Part shown: positions 25,964-34,345 of the stretch, piece by piece
How the letters are laid out: each line of letters begins with the position of its first letter
How positions within the stretch are numbered: position 1 is the stretch's first letter
Source of the DNA: Achromobacter pestifer
GTDB lineage: Bacteria; Pseudomonadota; Gammaproteobacteria; Burkholderiales; Burkholderiaceae_B
Reading direction: 5' to 3'
Assembly: GCF_013267355.1 (NCBI RefSeq)
Contig: NZ_CP053985.1
Location: forward strand, 992,001 to 1,056,000
Length of the DNA stretch: 64,000 bases
Notes under the pieces: generated by a model
Told to the model about the DNA's origin: nothing
Databases searched by the model: none
What the model saw: the letters and a program-made list of their open reading frames with translations, nothing else
Program-made: the position numbers and the translations under genes

Positions 25964-27328
25964 TTATGCGGCGTTCGCGGTCGCGCGCGCTTCTTCGAGC
26001 ATGCGTGCCACCATCCCGGTGGAGACGCGGCCCGCACGGAACTCAGGGTCGTCCAGCAGACGCAGGACGAAGGGAATGTTGGTCTTGACGCCCGCCACGC
26101 GGAACTGAGCCAAGGCGGCCTTCAACAGGTCCAGCGCCTGCCCGCGGGTCCGCGCGCTGGCGATGACCTTGGCCAGCATGGGGTCGTAGTGACTGGAAAC
26201 GCGGCATCCGGCCGCGTAGCCCGTTTCGATGCGCACCCCCGCCATGGCAGGCGGAGCAAACTCCTGCAGCACGCCCGGCGACGGCAGGAAGCGCACCGGA
26301 TCCTCCGCATAGACCCGCGCCTCGATGGCGTGGCCGCTCAAGGGCGGCACCAGCGGCAACACATCGGCCATGCGCTCGCCTGCGGCCAGACGCAGCTGCG
26401 CCGCGACGATATCCACGCCCGTCACCGACTCGGTCACCGCGTGCTCCACCTGCAGGCGGGTATTGATCTCCAGGAACGAGAAGCCGGTTTCGGGCGTGTA
26501 CAGCATTTCGACCGTGCCGATCACGTCGTAGCCCATGCCGGACAACATGGCCTCCAGCCGTGCGGCCATGTCTTGCAGCGCGGCGCGTTCCAGGCCTGGA
26601 GCAGGCGCCTCTTCGAGCACCTTCTGATGGCGGCGCTGGGTCGAGCAATCGCGTTCGTACAGGCAGCGCAGTTGTCCATGGCGGTCGGCCAGGAACTGGA
26701 ACTCGACGTGGCGCGGATCGCGCAGCAACTTTTCCAGGTACAGGTCCGAACCGCCGAAGCTACGCTCGGCGATCAGCCGCGCCCGGCCCCATTCGGTGTC
26801 CACATCCTGCGGGCCGGCCAAGGGAATCATGCCGATGCCGCCCCCGCCCGTTGCGGGTTTGATCAGCACCGGATAGCCCAGGGTTCCGGCAGCCTGCCGC
26901 ACGGCCTCCAGATCGCATCCCAGCACGGCGCTGCTGGGCGCCATGGGCATGCCCAGCGCCCGCATCGCGTCGCGCGCCTGGGTTTTGTGCCCCAGCATGC
27001 GGATCCAGCGCGGGGACGGACCGACAAAGACCATGCCCGCCTGCTCCACCGCTTCAGCGAAGTCCGCGTTCTCGGAAAGAAAGCCATAGCCGGGATGCAA
27101 GGCGTCGGCGCCGGACTCACGCGCCACCCGCAGCAGCGCGTCGCGGTTCAGGTAGCTCTGCGCCGCCGGCGCCGGGCCGATGGGCAGCGCGACATCGGCC
27201 TCGCTCAGGTAAGGCAAATCCCGGTCCGCCTCGGAATAGACCGCCACGGATTCGATGCCGAGCGCGCGCAGCGCCCGGATGACGCGGCGGGCGACAGCCC
27301 CCCGGTTGGCAACAAGCACTCGCTTCAT
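25964..27328 (-). CDS. Biotin carboxylase subunit of an acyl-CoA carboxylase
   Basis: A 454-residue biotin carboxylase without a fused carrier domain. The ATP-grasp glycine-rich loop is KPATGGGGIGM near residue 155, with HPGYGFLSENADFAEA near 75 and EINTRLQVEHAVTESVTG near 285, which holds catalytic Glu and Arg residues. The start at 27328 gives the family N-terminus MKRVLVANRG. It carboxylates the adjacent carrier protein using bicarbonate and ATP. Confidence 0.95.
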   Translation of the reverse strand: MKRVLVANRGAVARRVIRALRALGIESVAVYSEADRDLPYLSEADVALPIGPAPAAQSYLNRDALLRVARESGADALHPGYGFLSENADFAEAVEQAGMVFVGPSPRWIRMLGHKTQARDAMRALGMPMAPSSAVLGCDLEAVRQAAGTLGYPVLIKPATGGGGIGMIPLAGPQDVDTEWGRARLIAERSFGGSDLYLEKLLRDPRHVEFQFLADRHGQLRCLYERDCSTQRRHQKVLEEAPAPGLERAALQDMAARLEAMLSGMGYDVIGTVEMLYTPETGFSFLEINTRLQVEHAVTESVTGVDIVAAQLRLAAGERMADVLPLVPPLSGHAIEARVYAEDPVRFLPSPGVLQEFAPPAMAGVRIETGYAAGCRVSSHYDPMLAKVIASARTRGQALDLLKAALAQFRVAGVKTNIPFVLRLLDDPEFRAGRVSTGMVARMLEEARATANAA

Positions 27329-27348
27329 GAGAGGCTCCATGTGGCGGA

Positions 27349-28896
27349 TCAAGGCCGGTAGCCGAAGGCGCGCGGGCCGGCTTCGCGCAAGGGCGCCACC
27401 AACTCCACGAACTCCTCCAGCGCGTTGCGCGTGGCGGCCGGGTCGATGATGTCCTCCACCACGAAAGCCTCGGCGCTGCGGAACGGCGAGGTCAGGCCGC
27501 GTACCCGCGCCTCGATCTCCCGCATCTTGGCCTCAGGGTCCGCCGCGGCCTCGATCTCGGCCTTGTAGGCGACCTCCAATCCACCTTCGACCGGCAACGA
27601 CCCCCATTGCGCGGACGGCCAGGCATAGCGGAAATTGAATCGTCCCGCGCTCTGGTGGCCGCCAGCCGCCACGCCGAACGCCTTGCGTACGATGATCGAG
27701 CACCATGGCACGGTGGACTGCGCCACCGCGCTCAGCGCGCGCACGCCATAGCGCATGGCGCCGGCCTTCTCGGCGTTCAGGCCGATCTGGAAGCCCGGCA
27801 CATCCACGAGATTGACGACCGGCAGATGAAAGGTCTCGGCCAGGTCCAGCAGCCGGGTGAATTTCTCGGCGGAAGGGCCGTCCCAGCCCCCGCCATAGTG
27901 GTAGGGATCGCTGGCGAAGACCGCCACCGGCCAACCGTCGATGCGCGCCAGGCCCGTGATCATCGCGCGCCCCCAGCGGCGGCCGATCTCCATGAATGAG
28001 CCTTCGTCCACCAGCGCATCCACGATGGGCCGCATCTTGTACACGGCGCGCGCGTCGGCGGGAATGGCGCTGCGCAGCCAGTCCTGCTCGCCGCGAGGGC
28101 GCCCCCCGCCCTCGGCGCGCGGCGGCAGTTCATGCACGGATCGGGGCAAGTAGGACAGGAAGCGCCGCGCCATCGCAAAAGCAGCTTCTTCCGAGTCGGC
28201 CTCGTCATCCACCACGCCATTGCGGGTGTGGATGTCGCTGCCGCCCAGTTCATTCTTGTCCAGCGTCTGACCGATACGTGCCACCACGGGAGGCCCCGCG
28301 ATGAACAACTGCGAGGTCTCGCGCACCATGACGGAATAATGGCTTGCCGCTACGCGCGCGGCGCCCAGACCGGCCACCGAGCCCAGCGCCAGCGACACGA
28401 CTGGAACCGTGGCCAGGTTTTGAGTCATCAGAGGCCACATGCGCAGCTTGGGCAGCAAGGCGTGGCCTTTGATCTCGATGTTGCGCACCGATCCGCCGCC
28501 GCCGGTGCCATCCACCAGCCGCAGCAACGGCAGGCGCAGATCCTGCGCCATGCGCTCGGCCTCCACCAGCTTGTCGCCGACCGCGCCGTCATTGGCGCCA
28601 CCGCGCACGGTGAAATCATCGGCGCACACCACGACCGGCCGTCCTTGCACCTTGGCGCGGCCGATCAGAAGATTCGACGGCGTCAGGTCCGTCAACTGAC
28701 CCTGATCGTCATATTCCCCGCTGCCGGCCAGCGCGCCGACCTCGCGAAACGATTCGGCATCGACCATCTTCTGGATACGCTCACGCACCGGCAGCTTGCC
28801 GCCCTCCCGATGCCGGCGCACTTTCGCCTCGCCGCCCATGCGCGCCGCCAACTCCTTGCGCAGCGCCAATTCCCGCAGTTCTTTTTCCCAGGACAC
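27349..28896 (-). CDS. Acyl-CoA carboxylase carboxyltransferase subunit
   Basis: A 515-residue carboxyltransferase (propionyl-/methylcrotonyl-CoA carboxylase beta family) with two crotonase-like halves. Family segments include RIQKMVDAESFREVG, DFTVRGGANDG, and the C-terminal VDVPGFQIGLNAEKAGAMRYG near residue 375. The start is a GTG at 28896 with AGGAGGG nine bases upstream; longer starts add an unrelated peptide. It transfers carboxyl from biotin to an acyl-CoA; which acyl-CoA cannot be told by eye. It lies 20 bases ahead of the biotin carboxylase gene. Confidence 0.92.
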   Translation of the reverse strand: MSWEKELRELALRKELAARMGGEAKVRRHREGGKLPVRERIQKMVDAESFREVGALAGSGEYDDQGQLTDLTPSNLLIGRAKVQGRPVVVCADDFTVRGGANDGAVGDKLVEAERMAQDLRLPLLRLVDGTGGGGSVRNIEIKGHALLPKLRMWPLMTQNLATVPVVSLALGSVAGLGAARVAASHYSVMVRETSQLFIAGPPVVARIGQTLDKNELGGSDIHTRNGVVDDEADSEEAAFAMARRFLSYLPRSVHELPPRAEGGGRPRGEQDWLRSAIPADARAVYKMRPIVDALVDEGSFMEIGRRWGRAMITGLARIDGWPVAVFASDPYHYGGGWDGPSAEKFTRLLDLAETFHLPVVNLVDVPGFQIGLNAEKAGAMRYGVRALSAVAQSTVPWCSIIVRKAFGVAAGGHQSAGRFNFRYAWPSAQWGSLPVEGGLEVAYKAEIEAAADPEAKMREIEARVRGLTSPFRSAEAFVVEDIIDPAATRNALEEFVELVAPLREAGPRAFGYRP

Positions 28897-28943
28897 CGTA
28901 TGCTCCCTCCTGCCTGTTGCCGAACCGGCCCATTGCCGCCGGC

Positions 28944-29924
28944 TCAATCGATCTTGATATTGGCGCGCTTGATGAGCGCTTCGTTCTGCTTGAGTTCATC
29001 GGCGATCTTCTGCCGGAAGGCTTGCGGCGATTGCGTCAAGGGATTGCCCTGAGGCGCCAGGCGCGCACGCACGGCGGGGTCCTGGACTGCCAGGGCAATT
29101 TCCTTGTTCAGCCGTTCGACCACCTCGGGCGGGGTGCCGGCCGGGGAAAAAATGCCAACCCAGAAGGAAATGTCGAAGCCCGGATAGCCCAGTTCCGCCA
29201 CTGCGGGAACCTCGGGCAGGTCATGCCAGCGCTGCGCCGTGGACACAGCAAGCGCCTTCAGCTTGCCCGCCTTGATCAGCGGCACGCCGGACAAGGTGTC
29301 GAAGCCGAAATCCACCTCCTTGGACATCAACCCCGCCTCCATCGGCGCCGCGCCCCGGTACGGCACATGCAGCATCTGCGTGTCTGACATGGTCGCCAGC
29401 TGCGCGCCAGCCAGGTGCATCAGGTTGCCGTTGCCAGCCGAACCGTAGCTGACGGTGTTGGGATTGCGGCGCGCCAGGTCCACCAGCGATTTGACGTCGA
29501 CCACGCCGGCCAGGCGCGGATTTTCCACATTGATCGTCAGGATGAAGGGCACCGAAACCACGGTGGTCACCGGCGCGAAGTCCTTCAACGGGTCGTACTG
29601 CATATCCTTGTAGAGCAAGGGATTGACCGTAATGGAACTGGAGTTGCTGACCAGGATGGTGTAGCCGTCAGGCTTGGCCTGCGCCACGGCGCGGGCGGCG
29701 ATCATGCCATTGGCCCCGGTCTTGTTCTCCACCACGAACGTTTGCCCCATGCGGGCGGAAAGTGCCTCGCCCATGATGCGCGCCACGGTGTCGATGGTGC
29801 TGCCGGGGCTAAAGCCCACCACGAATTTCACCGGCGCATTGGGATAGTCGGCGGCGCTTGCCGTCAAGGGGGCAAGCGCCAGCAAGGCGAACGAACTTGC
29901 CGAGAGCCATTTCGAAACCTGCAT
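28944..29924 (-). CDS. Bug/TctC family periplasmic solute-binding protein
   Basis: A 326-residue protein with a signal peptide of about 24 residues ending in ASA. Family motifs are YPNAPVKFVVGFSPGSTIDT at the mature start, VVENKTGANGMIAA near residue 67, and YGSAGNGNLMHLAG near 150. Bug proteins bind carboxylates and normally feed TctAB-type permeases, but no TctA or TctB gene lies in the window. AAGGAGG precedes the ATG. It is the second gene of the carboxylase operon. Confidence 0.92.
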   Translation of the reverse strand: MQVSKWLSASSFALLALAPLTASAADYPNAPVKFVVGFSPGSTIDTVARIMGEALSARMGQTFVVENKTGANGMIAARAVAQAKPDGYTILVSNSSSITVNPLLYKDMQYDPLKDFAPVTTVVSVPFILTINVENPRLAGVVDVKSLVDLARRNPNTVSYGSAGNGNLMHLAGAQLATMSDTQMLHVPYRGAAPMEAGLMSKEVDFGFDTLSGVPLIKAGKLKALAVSTAQRWHDLPEVPAVAELGYPGFDISFWVGIFSPAGTPPEVVERLNKEIALAVQDPAVRARLAPQGNPLTQSPQAFRQKIADELKQNEALIKRANIKID

Positions 29925-29998
29925 GATGTGTCTCCTCCTTTGTTGTCGGATTCCGCGCCGCGCGCTACATGGACGTGCGGCTGCGGACCTGCTCGCCA

Positions 29999-30967
29999 TT
30001 ACTGCGCGGCGACGGCGCCGGAAGCCTTGACGGCCTGGCCCCACTTCTCCTGCTCTTGCGCCATGAAGGCCGCGAAGGCCTGCGGCGTGCTGTTGACCAC
30101 CTCTCCGCCCAGGCCTTCGATGCGCGCCTGCATCTCGGGCGTCGCCACGATCTTCGATACGTCCTGATAGATGCGCTGCGCTTGCGGGGCAGGCAGCGAC
30201 GCTGGCGCAAGCAGGCCGAACCAGGTGGCGGCCTCGAAGCCCGGCATGCCCGCCTCTGCGAAGGTCGGCACATCCCGCAGCGCCTGCACCCGCTTGCCGT
30301 TGGCCACCGCCAGCGCGCGCAACTTGCCGGATTGGATCAGCGGCAGGGCCGAGGTGATGGTGGCCAGCATCATCTGGACCTGGCCGCCAGCCAGGTCGGT
30401 GAAGGCCGGCGCGTCGCCCCGGTACGGCACATGCGTGATGGAGGAATGCGTGGCGATCTTGAACAGCTCGCCGCTCAGATGCTGGGCCGTGCCGTTGCCG
30501 GGCGAGGCGAAGTTGACCGAAGCGCCGTCCTGCTTGAGATAGGCCAGAAACTCCTGCAGATTCTTGGCGGGGATGGACGGGTTGACCACCAGCACCAGCG
30601 GCACCTTGGTCACCAGCGTGATCGGCGCAAAGTCCTTGACCGGGTCGTAGTTGAGCTTGGTGTAGAGATGGCCGCTGATCGTGTGCGCCGATGTGGTCAT
30701 GAACAGTGTGTAGCCGTCACCCTGCGCGCGTGCCACCGCGCTGGCGCCGATCGTCGTGCCCGCGCCTGCACGGTTCTCGACGATGACGGTCTGCCCCCAG
30801 GACTGCGTGAGCTTTTCCGCCACCGCGCGCGCCACCACGTCGGTGGCGCCGCCTGCCGGATACGGCACGACCATGGTCACGGGTTTTGTCGGATAGGACG
30901 CGGCCTGTGCCGTGCCCGCAAAAAGCGCCGCGGCACAAGCCAGGGCGCGCAGCCAATTGCATTGCAT
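29999..30967 (-). CDS. Bug/TctC family periplasmic solute-binding protein
   Basis: A 322-residue paralogue of the next gene, with a 22-residue signal peptide ending in AQA. Mature motifs are YPTKPVTMVVPYPAGGATDV, VIVENRAGAGTTIGA and FASPGNGTAQHLSGELF. It is the first gene behind the divergent promoter at 31044-31072 and has GAGGAG before the ATG. Two tandem binding proteins at the head of a catabolic operon suggest uptake or sensing of two related acids. Confidence 0.92.
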   Translation of the reverse strand: MQCNWLRALACAAALFAGTAQAASYPTKPVTMVVPYPAGGATDVVARAVAEKLTQSWGQTVIVENRAGAGTTIGASAVARAQGDGYTLFMTTSAHTISGHLYTKLNYDPVKDFAPITLVTKVPLVLVVNPSIPAKNLQEFLAYLKQDGASVNFASPGNGTAQHLSGELFKIATHSSITHVPYRGDAPAFTDLAGGQVQMMLATITSALPLIQSGKLRALAVANGKRVQALRDVPTFAEAGMPGFEAATWFGLLAPASLPAPQAQRIYQDVSKIVATPEMQARIEGLGGEVVNSTPQAFAAFMAQEQEKWGQAVKASGAVAAQ

Positions 30968-31015
30968 TGTGATGTCTCCTCTTGTCTTTCGATTGACGGT
31001 GGGTATATTTTTATC

Positions 31016-31053
31016 GTTCCTCTAGACAGAACGCTTATTCTATTTTATATTTT
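31016..31053. promoter_or_regulatory. Operator between the divergent TctC and aldehyde dehydrogenase units
   Basis: The 17-mer GTTCCTCTAGACAGAAC (31016-31032) matches the site at 20537 in 14 of 17 positions. A degenerate second copy starting ATTCT lies at 31037, the same 21-base offset as the pair at 20537/20558. The full site covers the -35 box of the plus-strand promoter and the first transcribed bases of the minus-strand unit, so one bound repressor would silence both. Confidence 0.7.
31023..31051 (+). promoter_or_regulatory. Sigma70 promoter of the aldehyde dehydrogenase-IclR unit
   Basis: -35 TAGACA (31023-31028), a 17-base spacer and -10 TATATT (31046-31051), each five of six to consensus. 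The -35 lies within the operator and the -10 overlaps the minus-strand -10. Confidence 0.6.
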
Positions 31054-31072
31054 TTCGGCCGGAGCATGTCAA
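31044..31072 (-). promoter_or_regulatory. Sigma70 promoter of the TctC-carboxylase-CoA transferase unit
   Basis: On the minus strand, consensus -35 TTGACA (31067-31072), a 17-base spacer and -10 TATAAA (31044-31049). The operator at 31016-31032 begins 12 bases downstream of the -10 box. Confidence 0.75.
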
Positions 31073-31139
31073 CGAATAAATGCTCGTCCGACGCCACGAC
31101 CCCATTCGCGGCGCGCCATCAAGAGAGGAACTGAACTTC

Positions 31140-32594
31140 ATGTCCGATACCCCGGAAACCCTGAAATCCATGCTGATCGGCGGGGAGTGGGCTACGCAAA
31201 GCGACCATGCTTTCGAGTCCGTCAACCCTGCCACCGGCACACGCAATTACCTCATCAGCGCGGCATCCGACGCGCAGGTCGACCAGGCTGTGGACGCGGC
31301 CTGGCAAGCCCAGCGGCGCCCGGCCTGGCGCGACATGCTGCCCCACCAGCGCGCGGCGATCCTGCGGCGCATCGCCGACGGCATGGACGCCAACGCACCC
31401 TTGCTGGCACGCCTGCAGATGATCGAGAACGGCAAGGTCTGGGCGGAATGCAAAGCCCAGGTCGCCAGCGCCGCGGCCACCTTCCGCTACTACGCGGGCG
31501 TCTGCGAAACGCTGGGAGCCGAAGTCACGCCGCCGCGCGGCAACTATCTGTCGATGACGCAATACGATCCGTATGGCGTGGTGGTGGCGATCACGCCGTG
31601 GAATTCACCGCTCACGATGGAAGCGCAAAAGGTCGCGCCCGCCCTGGCCGCCGGCAACGCCGTCATCCTCAAGCCGTCCGAGCTCACCTCGTCGCCGGCC
31701 CTGGAACTGGGCCGCATCGCACTGGAGGCCGGCCTGCCGCCGGGCATCCTCAACGTACTGACGGGCCTGGGTTCGACCGTGGGCCGCCGCCTGGTCGAAC
31801 ACCCCGGCGTGCGCATGGTGTCATTCACCGGCGGCACCGCCAGCGGCCGCGCCATCGCGCATGCCGCCGCCGAGAAGCTGATGCCGGTGGCGTTGGAACT
31901 TGGCGGAAAATCGCCACACATCGTGTTCGCGGACGCGGATCAGGACGCGGCGATAGACGGCGTCATCGGCGGCATCTTCGAAGGCAGCGGGCAGTCCTGC
32001 GTGGCGGGTTCGCGGCTCTACGTGCAGCGCAGCATCGCGGAGTCCTTCATCGCGAAGCTGGTGGCCCGCGCCAGCGCGCTGAAGCTTGACCTGCCCGACG
32101 CGGCAGGCGCGCAGATGGGACCGATCGCATCGTTCGGCCATCGCGGCAGGATCGAGAGCATGGTGGACACAGCCCGCCGCGCAGGCGCCCAGGTGCTGCT
32201 GGGCGGACAACGCCCCGACGACGCCGGGCTGCAGACGGGCGCGTTCTATCTGCCTACCGTGCTGGCGGGATTGGCGCGCGATGCGCATGTGGTGCGCGAG
32301 GAGATCTTCGGGCCGGTGCTATGCGCGCTGACATTCGAGGACGAAGACGATCTGGTCGATCAAGCCAACGACAGCGCCTACGGCCTGGCTTCCGGCATCT
32401 GGACAGCGGACTACCGCCGCGCCTGGCGCATCGCCAAGCGCCTGGAAGCAGGCAGCGTGTGGATCAACACCTACAAGCAGCTTTCGATCTCGACGCCTTT
32501 CGGCGGCTTTAAGCAAAGCGGCATCGGCCGCGAAAAAGGCGTGAGCGGCCTGCGGCTGTACCAGCAATCCAAAGGCATCTACTTCGGCATGTAG
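31140..32594 (+). CDS. NAD(P)-dependent aldehyde dehydrogenase
   Basis: A 484-residue ALDH-superfamily enzyme with the complete catalytic set: Asn155 in TPWNSPLTM, Glu253 in LELGGKSPH and Cys287 in GQSCVAG. The Rossmann signature FTGGTASGRAIA is near residue 229. Length is normal for non-acylating ALDHs. The start at 31140 has AGAGAGGA upstream. It heads the plus-strand unit of the island and could oxidise an aldehyde released by the thiolase-like/DUF35 pair; the substrate is inference. Confidence 0.93.
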   Translation: MSDTPETLKSMLIGGEWATQSDHAFESVNPATGTRNYLISAASDAQVDQAVDAAWQAQRRPAWRDMLPHQRAAILRRIADGMDANAPLLARLQMIENGKVWAECKAQVASAAATFRYYAGVCETLGAEVTPPRGNYLSMTQYDPYGVVVAITPWNSPLTMEAQKVAPALAAGNAVILKPSELTSSPALELGRIALEAGLPPGILNVLTGLGSTVGRRLVEHPGVRMVSFTGGTASGRAIAHAAAEKLMPVALELGGKSPHIVFADADQDAAIDGVIGGIFEGSGQSCVAGSRLYVQRSIAESFIAKLVARASALKLDLPDAAGAQMGPIASFGHRGRIESMVDTARRAGAQVLLGGQRPDDAGLQTGAFYLPTVLAGLARDAHVVREEIFGPVLCALTFEDEDDLVDQANDSAYGLASGIWTADYRRAWRIAKRLEAGSVWINTYKQLSISTPFGGFKQSGIGREKGVSGLRLYQQSKGIYFGM

Positions 32595-32670
32595 CCACAG
32601 CCGCCCTTTTCCTCATCGAACCCGGCCGCGCCAGCGGCCTCCCCTGCTTCTTCTATCGGAGACTTTCCAA

Positions 32671-33567
32671 ATGGCTGAATTTCAACGCGCCGGCTTCATT
32701 GGCCTGGGCGTCATGGGCGAACCCATCTGCCGCAACCTGGCCGTCAAAGGCGGACTGCCGGTGCTGGGCTGCGACAACGATCCAGCCCCTCTGCGCCGTC
32801 TGGCCTCCCACGGCGTGACCGAGGCGACCGCCGCGCAGATCATGCAGGATTGCGACGTGGTGTTTCTGTCGCTACCGTCCGGCGAAGTCGTGGCGCAGTT
32901 GGCACGTGCCGCAGGTGGGCTGCTGGCCGGCGCGCGCGCCGGCCAGTTCATCGTCGATCTGAGCACCTCGCCGGTGGACGTGACGCGCGAACTGGCGCGG
33001 GAGTTCGCGGCCAAGGGCGCGACCTTCATCGACGCCCCCGTCGCCCGCACGCGCGCGGCGGCGGAAGCCGGCACGCTCTCGGTCATGATCGGCGGCGACG
33101 CCGCCGCCTTCGCCCGCATCAAGCCGCTGGTCTCGACCTTCGCCAACGAAATCACGCACTGCGGCCCGGTCGGCAGCGGCCAGGTCGTGAAGATCCTGAA
33201 CAACATGGTGCTGTTCGAGACCGTGGTGGCCCTGTCCGAAGCCCGCGCCATCGCGCGCCGTTCGGGCGTCGATCCGCAGGTCCTGCTGGAGACTTTCACG
33301 CGTGGATCGGCCGATAGCTTCGCGTTGCGCAACCACGGCTTAAAGGCTATTCTGCCCGCAGACTTTCCCGAAAAAGCCTTTCCCGTGGACTATGCCCGCA
33401 AGGACTTGCGCTATGCGCTGGCGCTGGCGGATCAAACCGGCATACGGGCGCTAGGCGCGCGCAACGTGGACCTCTGGTTCGACGCCGCGCTCGCCCAGGG
33501 ACACGGCAACCGCTATTTTCCGATCATCAGCCAGGTCATCGATGCGGAGTCGGGAACCACCTCCTAA
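32671..33567 (+). CDS. 3-hydroxyisobutyrate dehydrogenase-like NAD(P)-dependent oxidoreductase
   Basis: A 298-residue beta-hydroxyacid dehydrogenase. The nucleotide site is GFIGLGVMGEPICRNL at residues 8-23, the substrate loop VDLSTSPVDVTREL near residue 95, and the catalytic lysine in GSGQVVKILNNMVL near residue 172. It oxidises a 3-hydroxy acid to an aldehyde or ketone, or the reverse. It lies between the ALDH and IclR genes, so it can act in sequence with the ALDH. Confidence 0.92.
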   Translation: MAEFQRAGFIGLGVMGEPICRNLAVKGGLPVLGCDNDPAPLRRLASHGVTEATAAQIMQDCDVVFLSLPSGEVVAQLARAAGGLLAGARAGQFIVDLSTSPVDVTRELAREFAAKGATFIDAPVARTRAAAEAGTLSVMIGGDAAAFARIKPLVSTFANEITHCGPVGSGQVVKILNNMVLFETVVALSEARAIARRSGVDPQVLLETFTRGSADSFALRNHGLKAILPADFPEKAFPVDYARKDLRYALALADQTGIRALGARNVDLWFDAALAQGHGNRYFPIISQVIDAESGTTS

Positions 33568-33585
33568 TCACTCCCCTGCCATCCA

Positions 33586-34302
33586 ATGAGTCGTACCCCT
33601 ACTCAGGACAATTCCACCGACGGCGTCGCCGCCGTCGAACGCGCCCTGACCATCGTCGGGGCCATCGCGCAACGCACCGATCCCATCACGCTTGCCGACC
33701 TTTCCCGAGCCACGGGCTTCTACAAGAGCACGCTCTTGCGGCTCATTGCCTCGCTTGAAAAAGCGGCCCTGGTCGTGCGCCGCGCCGATGGCCGCTATGC
33801 CCTGGGTCCGTACGCGCATCATCTCGGCCGCGCCTATGAGGCCACCTACCGCCTGACCGAGACCATCCTGCCGCTGCTGCAGGCGCTGGTGGACAAAGGC
33901 ACCGAGAGCGCCTCGTTCCACGCCTATCACGACGCGCAATCCCGCGTCTGCCTGTTGCGAGTGGATTCGCACCACTCCACGCTGGACCGCATACGCGTGG
34001 GAGACCTGCTGCCGCTGAGCAAAGGCGCCGCGGGCCGGCTGATCACGGCCTATCTTGTCGACCAGCAGGCGCCCGCGCAGGCAGGCCTGGTGCTGACGTC
34101 CATGGGAGAACGCGACCCCAATTGCGCGGCCGTGGCCAGTCCGGTGTTCGGCCCCGATGGCGACATCTGCGGAGCCATATCGCTGTCCGGTCCGAAGGAG
34201 CGCTTCTCACCCACGACCATCAAGAAAATGTCCAAATTGGCGCAAGAAGCCGCGGCATCCGCCACGCAATCCCTCGGCGGGCGCTGGCCGGCCGGCAGAT
34301 AG
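33586..34302 (+). CDS. IclR family transcriptional regulator of the catabolic island
   Basis: A 238-residue IclR-type regulator. The winged helix-turn-helix is at about 20-75 (LADLSRATGFYKSTLLRLIASLE). The C-terminal effector domain has DLLPLSKGAAGRLI and the late ASPVFGPDGDICGAISLSGP. It starts 18 bases after the dehydrogenase gene. It probably recognises the GTTC-N9-GAAC operators at 31016 and 20537 and so controls its own unit as well as both minus-strand units. Confidence 0.9.
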   Translation: MSRTPTQDNSTDGVAAVERALTIVGAIAQRTDPITLADLSRATGFYKSTLLRLIASLEKAALVVRRADGRYALGPYAHHLGRAYEATYRLTETILPLLQALVDKGTESASFHAYHDAQSRVCLLRVDSHHSTLDRIRVGDLLPLSKGAAGRLITAYLVDQQAPAQAGLVLTSMGERDPNCAAVASPVFGPDGDICGAISLSGPKERFSPTTIKKMSKLAQEAAASATQSLGGRWPAGR

Positions 34303-34345
34303 CCGCCTGCATGCATCCCGGCCTTCCGGGACAAAAGGAATAGCG

